In this document: positions 1 through 8,512 of the stretch, one piece after another
How positions within the stretch are numbered: the stretch's first letter is position 1
Layout of the letters: each line of letters begins with the position of its first letter
Source: Fibrobacter sp. UWB13
Lineage (GTDB): Bacteria > Fibrobacterota > Fibrobacteria > Fibrobacterales > Fibrobacteraceae
Assembly (NCBI RefSeq): GCF_900177805.1
Contig: NZ_FXAX01000001.1
Coordinates: 1,674,001 to 1,738,000, forward strand
Reading direction: 5' to 3'
DNA length: 64,000 nucleotides
Program-made: the position numbers and the translations under genes
Notes under the pieces: model-generated
Database searches by the model: none
The model's input: the letters and a program-made list of their open reading frames with translations, nothing else
Told to the model about the DNA's origin: nothing

Positions 1-619
1 AGTCCCCATTCACGTAATCCGAAACATCGGTGTTGTTCGTAGCCCAGGCATCCGCCTCATCAATTTCAGAGTTGTCCGGACCAAGCGTAAGTTCACGAGT
101 ATAGCTGCCCATCACAAAATGAGCCGAGGCGCCCAACGAAATCGCGCGGTAGAACGGGAGTCGAATTGCATAAGTCGGCACCAGTTCATAAATACTGCTC
201 TGGTATTCAATTTTCGCTTTTTGGTTTTCTTCCTGATTTTCAAAATCTTCACGCATCGAAGCGGCATAATGCTGCCACAGCGAAACACCGAACGCACCAA
301 AATCACCCATCGGGAACGAAAGGTTCATGGACGGCATCGAAAGATTCGTCTTCGTAAAATGGGAATTCGAACGATCTGCAGTCGAGACATCAAGCAAGAA
401 GTTCAAGTTCAACACAACCTTGGTATCAAAAGCCTGGCGAGCCGGGTTCACCACAGAAACGCCTTCGGCATCACCGGTCTTTGCATTACCCGCAAAGCCA
501 CGACCTGCCATGGCGGCAGAGCCACCCGCAATCTGTTCCTGACCCATAGCTTCAAGGCCAATCATCGACGCAAAGGAAAAACTCGAAACACAAAGTAAAG
601 CACTAATAAACTTTTTCAT
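1..619 (-). CDS. Porin-like outer membrane protein, N-terminal part (runs off window)
   Basis: Only the first 206 codons are visible; the gene continues beyond base 1. Residues 1-17 (MKKFISALLCVSSFSFA) form a signal peptide ending in an Ala-type cleavage site. A Gly/Ala-rich stretch follows (GGSAAMAGRGFAGNA), then a VVNPA motif and alternating hydrophobic strands such as VVLNLNFLL and ISLGASAHFV. This is the usual start of FadL/OmpP1- or UPF0164-type beta-barrels, in which new genes often carry small hydrophobic substrates or help secretion. The ATG (619-617) overlaps the stop of the upstream lipoprotein gene by one base (TAATG), so the two are probably translationally coupled and work together at the outer membrane. 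The exact family is uncertain because the barrel is cut. Confidence 0.75.
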   Translation of the reverse strand, partial: MKKFISALLCVSSFSFASMIGLEAMGQEQIAGGSAAMAGRGFAGNAKTGDAEGVSVVNPARQAFDTKVVLNLNFLLDVSTADRSNSHFTKTNLSMPSMNLSFPMGDFGAFGVSLWQHYAASMREDFENQEENQKAKIEYQSSIYELVPTYAIRLPFYRAISLGASAHFVMGSYTRELTLGPDNSEIDEADAWATNNTDVSDYVNGD

Positions 620-2025
620 TATTCTTCCTCCCCGCGCTTCGAGGCAAGCCACAGCTTAAGCGTTGTCGATGTATTTTTGATCGACGAAAAATCATAGCGA
701 GCGTAATCCGGATAAGGGAAGAATACGCGAACGGAGTCTCCCTTACTATTCACGTAGTAGGAGTTGGAACCGTAGAAATACTCATCCTTGTCCAAAACAA
801 GTGAGCGATCCAAAACCATCTTCATCTTGAAAGAACGTCCGTCGCTAGCCCTATTGATAAAGTCGCGCATCCCCGTAGTGACCTGCAGAGTAAGCGAGTC
901 CCCGTCATGGAACACAAGATTCGGATGTCCTTTTTCTGCGATTAAAGAATCGTTGTACTTGGAATAGTTATCCCTACTGCAAACAAGACTATCTTTATCG
1001 CCAGTATAAGTGTAAGCTTCAACAGCTATAGGCATGTCAAGCTCATTACTACCTTTAGAATCATCCCTGTAGAACGTCACCTGAGCCATGACAACGGACT
1101 GGCGGACATCTTCTGCATCATAAGGGAATTCATCACCGTAAAAATCAGACAGCGCCTTCATGATCGGCTTAGACGGGAATTCCACCAAGAGAGAGTCTTT
1201 GACGCCACCATGCAAGACAAGGCAATCTGAACATTCTTCACGATTCGAAATGAGCGTTGCAGCACGCAAAGAACGGTAACCCCTATAGGAATCCTTTTCC
1301 ATTTCCACCATGTACAAAATCGGAGAAACCAAGAGGCCTACAGACGGACCGTAGAAACGATAGGCATGCGGAGCTTCAGGAGCAGATACACGCAACTGCA
1401 AACGGCGATTGCCTGAGTTCTTGCGAACGTCGTCAATAAATGCGCTCGGCAAATCCAAAACCAGGACAGAATCTTTCTTGGTAATGGAAACAGAAACCGT
1501 CGTGTCTGCAGTTTTCTTCGTCTTCCAAGACTTAAGACCATCAATCCATTCCGAATCAACAACCGTTTCCAAGGCATTAAGTTCGGCATCCGTCAGCTTT
1601 TCAGAAAGGGTCCAGCTGATGTTGACATTGACTTCATCTTCAATAGGCAATACCGTCGATGGCAAAACCTTAGACCAATAAACAGCATCAAAAAGGTAAA
1701 GCGACAAATAAGATTTTGCAGAATCAGCCGCCTTCAAATCTGCCAAGAAAGCGCTGTCCACAGCAAAGTCAAAAACAGCATCGTGCACCATGCCCGCAGA
1801 AGCACCGAAAGTTCCGAAAACACCGGCAGAACGAGGGAGCGAATCCTTGTACAATACAGCGGACGTCGGTTTCAAGTCATTTACGGTCACCATCTGGACT
1901 TTATAACTGCTAGGCATTCCCTGGTCAGAAAGCCAGCTGGACAAGCCATCGTCATCCGTATCAAACAGGCAGGATGACAAGAACATCGCTAAAAGCGGGA
2001 ATAGAATAAATGTTTTCTTTTTCAC
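619..2025 (-). CDS. Lipoprotein of unknown function
   Basis: A 468-residue protein with a lipoprotein signal: residues 1-19 are MKKKTFILFPLLAMFLSSC with a lipobox (LSSC), followed by an Asp-rich start (LFDTDDDG). No catalytic motif is recognised. The body is a mix of beta-type segments and charged loops, consistent with a surface or periplasmic beta-rich lipoprotein. The stop overlaps the start of the porin-like gene, so the pair looks like a dedicated lipoprotein plus barrel unit. The start lies about 110 bases from the divergent thrC leader, with an ATATAGC promoter-like motif near 2068. The function cannot be named from sequence alone. Confidence 0.8.
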   Translation of the reverse strand: MKKKTFILFPLLAMFLSSCLFDTDDDGLSSWLSDQGMPSSYKVQMVTVNDLKPTSAVLYKDSLPRSAGVFGTFGASAGMVHDAVFDFAVDSAFLADLKAADSAKSYLSLYLFDAVYWSKVLPSTVLPIEDEVNVNISWTLSEKLTDAELNALETVVDSEWIDGLKSWKTKKTADTTVSVSITKKDSVLVLDLPSAFIDDVRKNSGNRRLQLRVSAPEAPHAYRFYGPSVGLLVSPILYMVEMEKDSYRGYRSLRAATLISNREECSDCLVLHGGVKDSLLVEFPSKPIMKALSDFYGDEFPYDAEDVRQSVVMAQVTFYRDDSKGSNELDMPIAVEAYTYTGDKDSLVCSRDNYSKYNDSLIAEKGHPNLVFHDGDSLTLQVTTGMRDFINRASDGRSFKMKMVLDRSLVLDKDEYFYGSNSYYVNSKGDSVRVFFPYPDYARYDFSSIKNTSTTLKLWLASKRGEEE

Positions 2026-2100
2026 TCAGAACTCCGAGTATTGCTTATAAATAAAATTCGCCCATAATATAGCAAAAACGCAATTGAGAAATTAGACGCT

Positions 2101-2160
2101 ACAACCAACTACTAACAACTAAAGACTAATAACCAATGACCAACGACCAACCACTAAATT
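2101..2160. repeat. Degenerate TTAGTCATTGGT-type repeat tract (copy 1, inverted)
   Basis: On the minus strand this reads as tandem degenerate TTGGT/TTAGT words such as TTGGTCGTTGGTCATTGG. Related tracts lie at 3579-3612, 24056-24092 and 55621-55655, all between genes. It sits just upstream of the thrC promoter. The role is unknown. Confidence 0.6.
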
Positions 2161-2195
2161 GCTATATTTGCCTCGTAAAATTCAAGAGGATTATT

Positions 2196-3536
2196 ATGTC
2201 TCAGTTTAACGCTCATTTTAGAAACATCAACGGCGACGATACCTACCCGCTGACCGACGTCATTTACCGCAGCAAGGTGGACGGTAGCCTGCTCGAAGTC
2301 GAACACGACCGCGCAGCACTCGCCAGCCGCAGCCCGGAAGAATGGAAGAAGCTCTTTGCCGAACGCCGCATGAGCTTTAAGCCCGAAGACATGAGTGGTA
2401 TTTGGAGCAAGCGCGAAATGGTACTCCCGGATATTCCGGTCGAAGACATCGTCACCATGCGCGAAGGCTGGAGCCCGCTCTTTGACGCAGCCCCGCTCGC
2501 CAAGGAACTCGGCATCGGAAGCCTCAAGGTGAAGCTTTGCGGCAACTCCCACACGGGTTCCTTCAAGGACCTCGGCATGACGGTTCTCGTGAGCCAGGTG
2601 AATCACATCATCAAGAAGGGCATCCACCCGATTGACGCCGTCGCTTGCGCTTCTACCGGTGATACTTCTGCAGCCCTCAGCGCCTACTGCGCCAAGGCAG
2701 GCATTCCTTCCATCGTGTTCCTCCCGGCTGGCAAGACCAGCACCGCACAGCTCATCCAGCCGATTTCTAACGGCAGCATCGTGCTCGCTCTCGACACCGA
2801 CTTTGACGGTTGCATGAAGATCGTTCAGGAAGTCACGAAGGACAACCGCATTTACCTCGCCAACTCCATGAACAGCCTCCGCGTCGAAGGCCAGAAGACG
2901 ATTTCTCCGGAAATCTGCCAGGAACTCGGTTGGACCGTTCCGGATACAGTTATCATCCCGGGCGGTAACCTCGGTAACGTGAGCGCACTCGCCAAGGGTT
3001 TCGAAGACTGCAAGGCCATGGGCCTCATTGACCGCATCCCGCGCATCATCGTCGCTCAGGCAGAAAACGCCAATCCGTTCTACCAGGCATACGAACGCGG
3101 CTTCGACAAGCTCGTTCCGGTTCAGGCAAAGAAGACTCTCGCATCTGCTATCCAGATCGGTAACCCGGTCAGCTACCCGAAGGCAGTCCGCGCTATCCAG
3201 AAGACAAACGGCATGGTCGTAAGCGTCTCTGAAGAAGAACTCGCCAACGCAGCCCACCGCGGCGACCGCATCGGTCTCTACTGCTGCCCGCACACGGGTG
3301 TCGCTCTCGGCGCTCTCGAAAAGCTCGTTGCAGCAGGCAAGATTGCTAAGGATGAAAACGTCGTCGTCATCAGCACGGCACACGGCCTCAAGTTCACGGA
3401 ATTCAAGGTCGGCTACCACGAACAGAAGCTCGAAAACATCGCAAGCAAGTACGCAAACCCGGTGTTTAAGGCTCCTGCCGAAATCGGTGCCGTCATGGAC
3501 ATCCTTACTAAAGAGATGGCTGCCCGCCGCCGCTAA
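2196..3536 (+). CDS. thrC: Threonine synthase
   Basis: Converts O-phosphohomoserine to threonine with pyridoxal phosphate, the last step of threonine synthesis in the cytoplasm. The 446-residue product has the PLP-lysine motif HTGSFKDLGM, a glycine-rich phosphate loop (PGGNLGNVSA) and the STGDTSAALSAY segment of fold-type II enzymes. The in-frame ATG at 2136 is upstream of the likely promoter (TATATTTG at 2163-2170). The ATG at 2196 has AAGAGGA six bases before it and begins the conserved sequence, so it is preferred. The gene is monocistronic with a strong terminator at 3620-3646. GC-rich codon choice marks it as well expressed. A full-length antisense ORF covers it but is only a codon-bias mirror. 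Confidence 0.96.
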   Translation: MSQFNAHFRNINGDDTYPLTDVIYRSKVDGSLLEVEHDRAALASRSPEEWKKLFAERRMSFKPEDMSGIWSKREMVLPDIPVEDIVTMREGWSPLFDAAPLAKELGIGSLKVKLCGNSHTGSFKDLGMTVLVSQVNHIIKKGIHPIDAVACASTGDTSAALSAYCAKAGIPSIVFLPAGKTSTAQLIQPISNGSIVLALDTDFDGCMKIVQEVTKDNRIYLANSMNSLRVEGQKTISPEICQELGWTVPDTVIIPGGNLGNVSALAKGFEDCKAMGLIDRIPRIIVAQAENANPFYQAYERGFDKLVPVQAKKTLASAIQIGNPVSYPKAVRAIQKTNGMVVSVSEEELANAAHRGDRIGLYCCPHTGVALGALEKLVAAGKIAKDENVVVISTAHGLKFTEFKVGYHEQKLENIASKYANPVFKAPAEIGAVMDILTKEMAARRR

Positions 3537-3578
3537 TGCGCAAGCATTAGTCAATGGCCCTAAGCCGCCGCTAATTAC

Positions 3579-3612
3579 TGGTTAGTCACTAGTCAATAGT
3601 CATTAGTTATTA
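3579..3612. repeat. Degenerate TTAGTCAT repeat tract (copy 2)
   Basis: Consecutive words TTAGTCAC, TAGTCAA, TAGTCAT and TAGTTAT between the thrC stop and its terminator. Same class as 2101-2160. Confidence 0.6.
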
Positions 3613-3619
3613 GAGAGGT

Positions 3620-3646
3620 CCGCATCACATGATGCGGGCTTTTTTA
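3620..3646 (+). terminator. Rho-independent terminator of thrC
   Basis: CCGCATCA and TGATGCGG (3620-3627, 3630-3637) pair perfectly around a CA loop, followed by GC and a run of six T. Confidence 0.9.
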
Positions 3647-3714
3647 TTTCATAAATAGCGTGACTGATATACAATCAATAATTTAAAAGCAGAACGTTGT
3701 GAGAATAGAGCGTC

Positions 3715-3785
3715 GGCCACAACCTTAAAAGGCGAGTGCAGTGACCATACTTGTATGGTCATGGCTGAGCCGTAAGGTTGGCGCT
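3715..3785. repeat. Nested palindrome
   Basis: The outer arms CAACCTTA (3720-3727) and TAAGGTTG (3773-3780) enclose a perfect inner hairpin TGACCATAC / GTATGGTCA (3742-3750, 3753-3761). The stem-within-stem layout resembles the arrays at 26630-27990 and 29099-29232. No protein coding is evident. Confidence 0.65.
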
Positions 3786-3805
3786 TGCGCCAGGATGAAA
3801 GTGCA

Positions 3806-3946
3806 TAAAAAAAGAGAAAGGGCTCTAGAAGAGCCCTTTCCTAAGAAGGAGAAAATATTGAGCGGTTTCCAGAACCTTGAACCTATCAGGAGGGGAGCAA
3901 TGATAAAGTCGTTTCAGGATTTACCTTTCCAACCATTCTCAACACT
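3806..3946 (-). ncRNA. Candidate small RNA with a C-rich apical loop
   Basis: No gene is evident between the thrC terminator and 4089, but the minus strand has a complete transcription unit. A TATATTTA box (3955-3948) precedes a roughly 140-base transcript ending in a perfect 11-bp hairpin (GAAAGGGCTCT / AGAGCCCTTTC, 3816-3840) and a T run. Inside, TTGAG...GGTT near the 5' end can pair with AACC.CTCAA. An internal stem (CCTGAA...TATCA / TGATA...TTCAAGG) displays the loop TTGCTCCCCTCC, which contains an anti-Shine-Dalgarno-like CCTCC. It might instead be the 3' UTR of the 4089-5396 gene. It does not match SRP RNA, and I cannot show that it is 6S RNA. The transcript strand is inferred from the T run. 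Confidence 0.5.
3809..3840 (-). terminator. Rho-independent terminator of the candidate small RNA
   Basis: Perfect 11-bp inverted repeat with an AGA loop. On the minus strand it is followed by CTC and seven T. Confidence 0.85.
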
Positions 3947-4088
3947 CTAAATATACCAAATTGATAGGGGGCCGATTCTTTCGTTTTTCTTATTTCTTCA
4001 CTTAATAAAATTTACCGTTCTTACCTTTTACTACCAATCATAAATTTCACTTTACAATCACCAGCAAAACAATAAGAACAAAGTAATT

Positions 4089-5396
4089 TTACTCTTCTCT
4101 GAAGATGATTTTGCACTTCGGAACGAAACGGAAACCACCGCGACGATGACGTTCGATTTCGAAGTACTTCTTGACACCTTCACTCGGATGTTCCGGATCG
4201 TCAGAGCCATTGATATGGGCAATGACGCGGTTCAACCTGCTCTCGAAGTTCGGACGGAGCGGGTCCATGCAGATAGCCGGATCGCGTTTGAATTCGCGGT
4301 TTTCATATTCTTCACGACCAGTCACAGTGTATTCGCGGAGCAAGTTGCGGAGGATTCGAGCCGGAACGTTACGCATGAGGTGCTTGCTGTTCACGGAGAT
4401 GGAGTCATCGCTCTTGTAGTACACGATTGTGACGGAATCGTTCATGGCATCGAGGAGCTGTTCGTGAGCCTTCTGGATCGGAGCCCAGGCAGCAAATTCC
4501 TGTTTCACAACAGAGCTCATGAGCTTGAGGAACGGTTCGGAAGCATTCACGTTTGCCTTGAAGTTGAACTCGAGAACGTAAGCCGGAGCGCCGTAGTAGC
4601 AATCCTTTTCGATGAGGAGAGCGCCGGTCTTCGGGTCGCGGATGTCGGTCAAAGAGCGGACGCAACCAATGCTCTTTTCAACATCGTTCTTCCATTCGAG
4701 GTTGTGTTCCTTGATGCAATCTTCAAATGTTGCATGGCGGCCAACAAGTTCACCCTTGATATAGACACCACCGTCTTCCTTCATTTCGGCGGGGACACGA
4801 TTTTCAAGAGCTTCTATAAACGAGGTCTGCGTGGCGAGGTAGCTAATGTGTTCGTATGCAGGCGTGTTCAAGAGGAGAGGTCCGATGTTGATCATGCTGC
4901 GGATCCAACGCATCGGGTTCGCAGCGAGGACACCCGGAGTCTCGAACTGGAACGTGAAGTCCACCCTGCGATTGCCATCAATAACGTCGTTACGGAGGAT
5001 GTTTGCCTTCGTAAGGAACGGGTAACGTTTCGGGATGATTTCCAAGCAGAGTTCGCGAGCATCTTCAGCAGAGTAGAACGAAGAGACGAACGGCAAGTAG
5101 GAGCGGAGAACGCTACGAGCGGGAACTGCTTCAAATGCAGCGCAACGCTTCACGATGCGTTCGATGAATTCATCAGGATTTTCACCGCGTTCGTACAACC
5201 ACGCGACGATGTTGTCCATTATGAAACGGTAAGCGCTTTCATCTACGTATGAATCTTCGAAGTACAAATCATTTAGAAGTTTCACGTTGAATCGCGAATC
5301 TCGTTTGACCAAGGTCAAAATGTCCTTGACCGGGTAAGACATCAGTAATTCAATGTGTGCTAGCTGAAGGAATAGATTTGAAACCATTTCACTCAC
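4089..5396 (-). CDS. Conserved-looking cytoplasmic protein with a winged-helix-like C-terminus
   Basis: A 435-residue soluble protein with no signal peptide or membrane segment. I do not recognise the family over residues 1-330, which are mostly helical. The last 100 residues (SKHLMRNVPARILRNLLREY, then GREEYENREFKRD and LNRVIAHI) look like a helical DNA-binding module: a helix pair, a GR.E..NREF turn and a basic helix, ending in GGFRFVPKCKI as a beta wing. A transcriptional regulator is a reasonable guess but unproven. It is divergent from mutL, with a shared AT-rich promoter region at 5397-5488. The ATG is preceded by GAGGTGAG. Confidence 0.7.
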   Translation of the reverse strand: MSEMVSNLFLQLAHIELLMSYPVKDILTLVKRDSRFNVKLLNDLYFEDSYVDESAYRFIMDNIVAWLYERGENPDEFIERIVKRCAAFEAVPARSVLRSYLPFVSSFYSAEDARELCLEIIPKRYPFLTKANILRNDVIDGNRRVDFTFQFETPGVLAANPMRWIRSMINIGPLLLNTPAYEHISYLATQTSFIEALENRVPAEMKEDGGVYIKGELVGRHATFEDCIKEHNLEWKNDVEKSIGCVRSLTDIRDPKTGALLIEKDCYYGAPAYVLEFNFKANVNASEPFLKLMSSVVKQEFAAWAPIQKAHEQLLDAMNDSVTIVYYKSDDSISVNSKHLMRNVPARILRNLLREYTVTGREEYENREFKRDPAICMDPLRPNFESRLNRVIAHINGSDDPEHPSEGVKKYFEIERHRRGGFRFVPKCKIIFREE

Positions 5397-5488
5397 CTCA
5401 CTTGTTCATAAAAATTCATTAGCTATATTTATAATATAGCAATCAAATATTAAAAAGTATATACAAAGAGCTACATATAAAAGCGAAA
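5397..5488. promoter_or_regulatory. Divergent promoter region with a TATA-type inverted repeat
   Basis: GCTATAT and ATATAGC (5422-5428, 5434-5440) form an inverted repeat around TTATA, giving a -10-like TATATT on both strands between the 4089-5396 gene and mutL. Similar TATATT/ATATAGC words precede several genes in the window. Confidence 0.5.
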
Positions 5489-7384
5489 ATGGCTGAAATT
5501 CACCTTTTATCCGATGAAATCATCAATAAAATTGCTGCTGGCGAGGTCATTGAGCGCCCTGCATCGGCTGTCAAGGAACTTATAGAGAACGCAATTGACG
5601 CCGGAGCAACCCGAATTCAAGTCCAGATTGAACAAGGTGGAAAGAAAAAAATCCAGGTCACAGACAACGGTAAAGGCATGGGTGCCGCCGATTTGGACCT
5701 GTGCTACCTCCGTCATACTACATCTAAACTAACAAATGCAGACGACTTATTCCACCTCCATACAAACGGTTTCCGTGGTGAAGCAGTAGCCTCCATTGCA
5801 GCCGTTTCCAAGCTGACCATCACGAGCGCCACGCAAGAAGGCGAAAGTGGCCGGATCGTCGTGAAGGGTGGCGAAGTTATCGAAAAAGAGGACATCCAAG
5901 CAAGCCGTGGCACCACATTCCTCGTCGAAGACCTGTTCTACAACACGCCCGTGCGCCGCACATTCCTCGGCAGCGAAACGTCCGAATGTTCTCGCATTTT
6001 AGACATTGTATTGAAGACAGCCATTTCGCACCCGGAAATTCGCTTTGACTATAAAGTTGGCGATAGAACAGTCTTTACAGGCGTTCCTGGAGAACTCCGC
6101 AGCCGCATCGCCGAAGCCATCGGCTCCAAGGTCGCGAAGGGTTTGCTCCCAGTCGATTACACCGAAGCGGGCGTCCATGTAACAGGCTATATCTCGCCCA
6201 CGACCGAAACGAACGGCAAGCGCAACCACCAGTTCCTTTTCATGAGGAACCGCCCCATCGAAAACAAGATGGTAAGCAAGGCCGTTTCGCAAGCATACGA
6301 GCCGTATGGAGCGCAGTGCAAGCCCGTAACGGTACTGTTCTTGGACATGCCGGACATGGAATTCGACATCAACGTGCACCCGGCAAAGCGCGAAGTCCGT
6401 TTCGCCAATGGGAACTTGGTGTTCCTCGTCGTCACACATGCCATCCGTGATACGTTTACTAAGGATTTGGAAGCGCACTCCCCCATCATCGACTTGAGCG
6501 ATGAGTTTATGGGAGGTCCGACACAGGTTTCTCAGACGACGCCTGCGCAACCCGCGATGCCAGAAACGCCCGCACAGCCGCAAAACGACTTGCCGTGGGA
6601 AAACCCGTTCCAGCAGGCAAAGCCATACGCAGCCTCTGTAAATAAGCCGTACGCAAAACCCGCAAGTACCGCAAACTCGCTTTCGGACAAAAAGTCTAAA
6701 TACGACGTAAGCGACGACGTTCAGGACCTCTTTTCGCTCCCTGAATATGGCAAGATTATTTCGCTGGAACCCGACCACAGCAAGCCCGCACCGCCTCCCG
6801 AGACGCCGTGGGCGCCGCCCTCGTTCTTCCAGATTGCAAACACGTATATCGCAGGTGAAGATTCCAACGGTCTCTTGATTATCGACCAGCACGCCGCCCA
6901 CACGCGAGTGCTCTTTGAACAGGCCATGGAATCGCTCCAGAACAACATCATGCAGGACAGCCAGGAACTCCTGTTCCCGGAACTCATCGACCTTTCCAAG
7001 CAAGAAAAAGAAATCTTCCGAAACGTCGATGAGCAACTGCGCAAGCTCGGATTCTTTGTCGAACCGTTTGGAGGCGACACCTACCAGATCCGCTCGATTC
7101 CAAGCGCACTCCCGCTTTCGCGTGCCGCCAAAGCGGTTCACGACTTTTTGAACGATGTCGACGAAAACGACACCAAGAATGACATGGTCAAGTTCCAGGA
7201 AGCGATTGCGAAATCCTGGGCAAAGACAAATGCTTACCAGGCAGGCGACAAGCTCAAGCCCGAAGAAATCACGGCGCTCGTCAGTCAGTTGATGATCACG
7301 CAGGATCCGCTCAAGTCCCCATTCGGGAGTCCGACGCTAATGCGTTTAACGCTTGAGGAACTGAGCAAGAAATTCAGACACTAG
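5489..7384 (+). CDS. mutL: DNA mismatch repair protein MutL
   Basis: Links MutS mismatch recognition to downstream repair enzymes. The GHL ATPase signatures are present: ELIENAIDAGAT (residues 30-41), DNGKGM and GFRGEAVASIAA. A Pro/Ala/Gln-rich linker (about 340-440) leads to the C-terminal dimerisation domain. That domain keeps the frame of the MutL endonuclease but not its residues. The metal motif DQHA-x2-E-x4-E reads DQHAAHTRVLFE (466-477, Thr for the first Glu), and the CPHGRP box reads SPFGSP (610-615). It is therefore probably not a nuclease. Length (631) is normal. The 3' end overlaps convergent lpxB by 39 bases. Confidence 0.96.
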   Translation: MAEIHLLSDEIINKIAAGEVIERPASAVKELIENAIDAGATRIQVQIEQGGKKKIQVTDNGKGMGAADLDLCYLRHTTSKLTNADDLFHLHTNGFRGEAVASIAAVSKLTITSATQEGESGRIVVKGGEVIEKEDIQASRGTTFLVEDLFYNTPVRRTFLGSETSECSRILDIVLKTAISHPEIRFDYKVGDRTVFTGVPGELRSRIAEAIGSKVAKGLLPVDYTEAGVHVTGYISPTTETNGKRNHQFLFMRNRPIENKMVSKAVSQAYEPYGAQCKPVTVLFLDMPDMEFDINVHPAKREVRFANGNLVFLVVTHAIRDTFTKDLEAHSPIIDLSDEFMGGPTQVSQTTPAQPAMPETPAQPQNDLPWENPFQQAKPYAASVNKPYAKPASTANSLSDKKSKYDVSDDVQDLFSLPEYGKIISLEPDHSKPAPPPETPWAPPSFFQIANTYIAGEDSNGLLIIDQHAAHTRVLFEQAMESLQNNIMQDSQELLFPELIDLSKQEKEIFRNVDEQLRKLGFFVEPFGGDTYQIRSIPSALPLSRAAKAVHDFLNDVDENDTKNDMVKFQEAIAKSWAKTNAYQAGDKLKPEEITALVSQLMITQDPLKSPFGSPTLMRLTLEELSKKFRH

Positions 7385-8512
7385 TTCGCTAGAAGTCTTA
7401 CCGACATCCAGAGCCTTGCGGAGACGCAAGGCTATTTCGTCTGCGGATCCAATATCTTGTTGGAAAAGCGCTTCAACAATCGCATCGGCCATGCGGTCGT
7501 TCAGCTTATGGCGAATGATGAATTCCGGAGTCACGCCACAGCCAAAAATTGCATTCGGAAGCGACAGGAATTCGGACTTGACCATAAACTTGCCCATGGC
7601 GTACGTGAGGAAATCCGGCATCGTACAAGCGGCAAACGGAATCCCGACACAAGCCATTTCAAGCGTACTCGTTCCAAACGAGGTAAGCGCCGCGGAATAT
7701 GCCGAGTAGAAATTCAAACGTTCGCTAATAAGCTTAGGCGCCACAACAACTTTTAGCCAGCTCGGCAATCGCCCGTCATAAAGTTTTTCGAGCGCCACCA
7801 GAAGCGGCACTTCCAAATGCTCACGCGATGCAACTACAATCACGTCCGGGAGCGGTCCCGAATTGCGTTCTGCCCACGTGTTGCGATACCTTTCGGCGAC
7901 CTTTACAAAAGACGGCAAATTGCGCAAGGCGCTATCACGGCGGCTTCCCGGCAAAAGCAACATATCAGACCGCGGTTCAACCTGGTCGTAAACCCAGCCC
8001 GCAATCGGGTGTTTGATACGAACCGTTTCAACGCCCATCTGCTGATAAGCCTTCGCTTCAATATCAAAGAATACCGCCAAACGGATATTATTAGCTTGCT
8101 TAAAGAGGCTCGCCCGCTTGGATTTCCATGCCCAGACTTGCGGAGGCGCCACATAAAGCATGGGCTTTCCCCACTTTTTGGCAAGGCGCGCAAGCTTCAT
8201 GTTAAATCCGGGATAGTCAATCGCCACAATGCCAAGGCATTTCTTGGATTCTGCGGCATCGCTCAAGACTTCAAAAACGTTCTTTAACGAGAAATACTTC
8301 GGCACCACATCGCCCACACCCGAAACCGGGAGTTCATTGTAGTCCCACAAGGGCTGGAGGCCTTTCTCCTGCATCAACGGACCGCCCAAGCCAATGACCT
8401 TGAAGCCCTGCTGCACGGCAGTCGATACCATCTCGGCGCCAATCATGTCGCCGGAATCCTCCCCTGCACAGAAGAGGATATAAGGAGAATTTTCTTCGTT
8501 AACGTTTTGCAC
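7346..8512 (-). CDS. lpxB: Lipid-A-disaccharide synthase
   Basis: Joins UDP-diacylglucosamine to lipid X to make the lipid A disaccharide at the inner face of the cytoplasmic membrane. The 388-residue product begins with the family signature (CAGEDSGD) and has GLGGPLMQEKG, the DYPGFN motif and the LLLPGSRR phosphate-binding loop of GT19 enzymes, with GTSTLEMACVGIP near the C-terminus. The start is GTG at 8512, inside the end of dnaE (14-base overlap, same strand), so the two are co-transcribed and probably coupled. The stop lies inside the 3' end of convergent mutL. Confidence 0.95.
   Translation of the reverse strand: MQNVNEENSPYILFCAGEDSGDMIGAEMVSTAVQQGFKVIGLGGPLMQEKGLQPLWDYNELPVSGVGDVVPKYFSLKNVFEVLSDAAESKKCLGIVAIDYPGFNMKLARLAKKWGKPMLYVAPPQVWAWKSKRASLFKQANNIRLAVFFDIEAKAYQQMGVETVRIKHPIAGWVYDQVEPRSDMLLLPGSRRDSALRNLPSFVKVAERYRNTWAERNSGPLPDVIVVASREHLEVPLLVALEKLYDGRLPSWLKVVVAPKLISERLNFYSAYSAALTSFGTSTLEMACVGIPFAACTMPDFLTYAMGKFMVKSEFLSLPNAIFGCGVTPEFIIRHKLNDRMADAIVEALFQQDIGSADEIALRLRKALDVGKTSSELVSEFLAQFLKR

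Noticed and set aside
2154-3554. Long minus-strand ORF of 466 codons opposite thrC
   Set aside because: It mirrors the biased codon use of thrC and its translation has no fold-like pattern or family motif.
3741-3950. 69-codon ORF over the candidate small RNA
   Set aside because: It runs through the palindrome and terminator hairpins and has no ribosome-binding site; the RNA reading is better supported.
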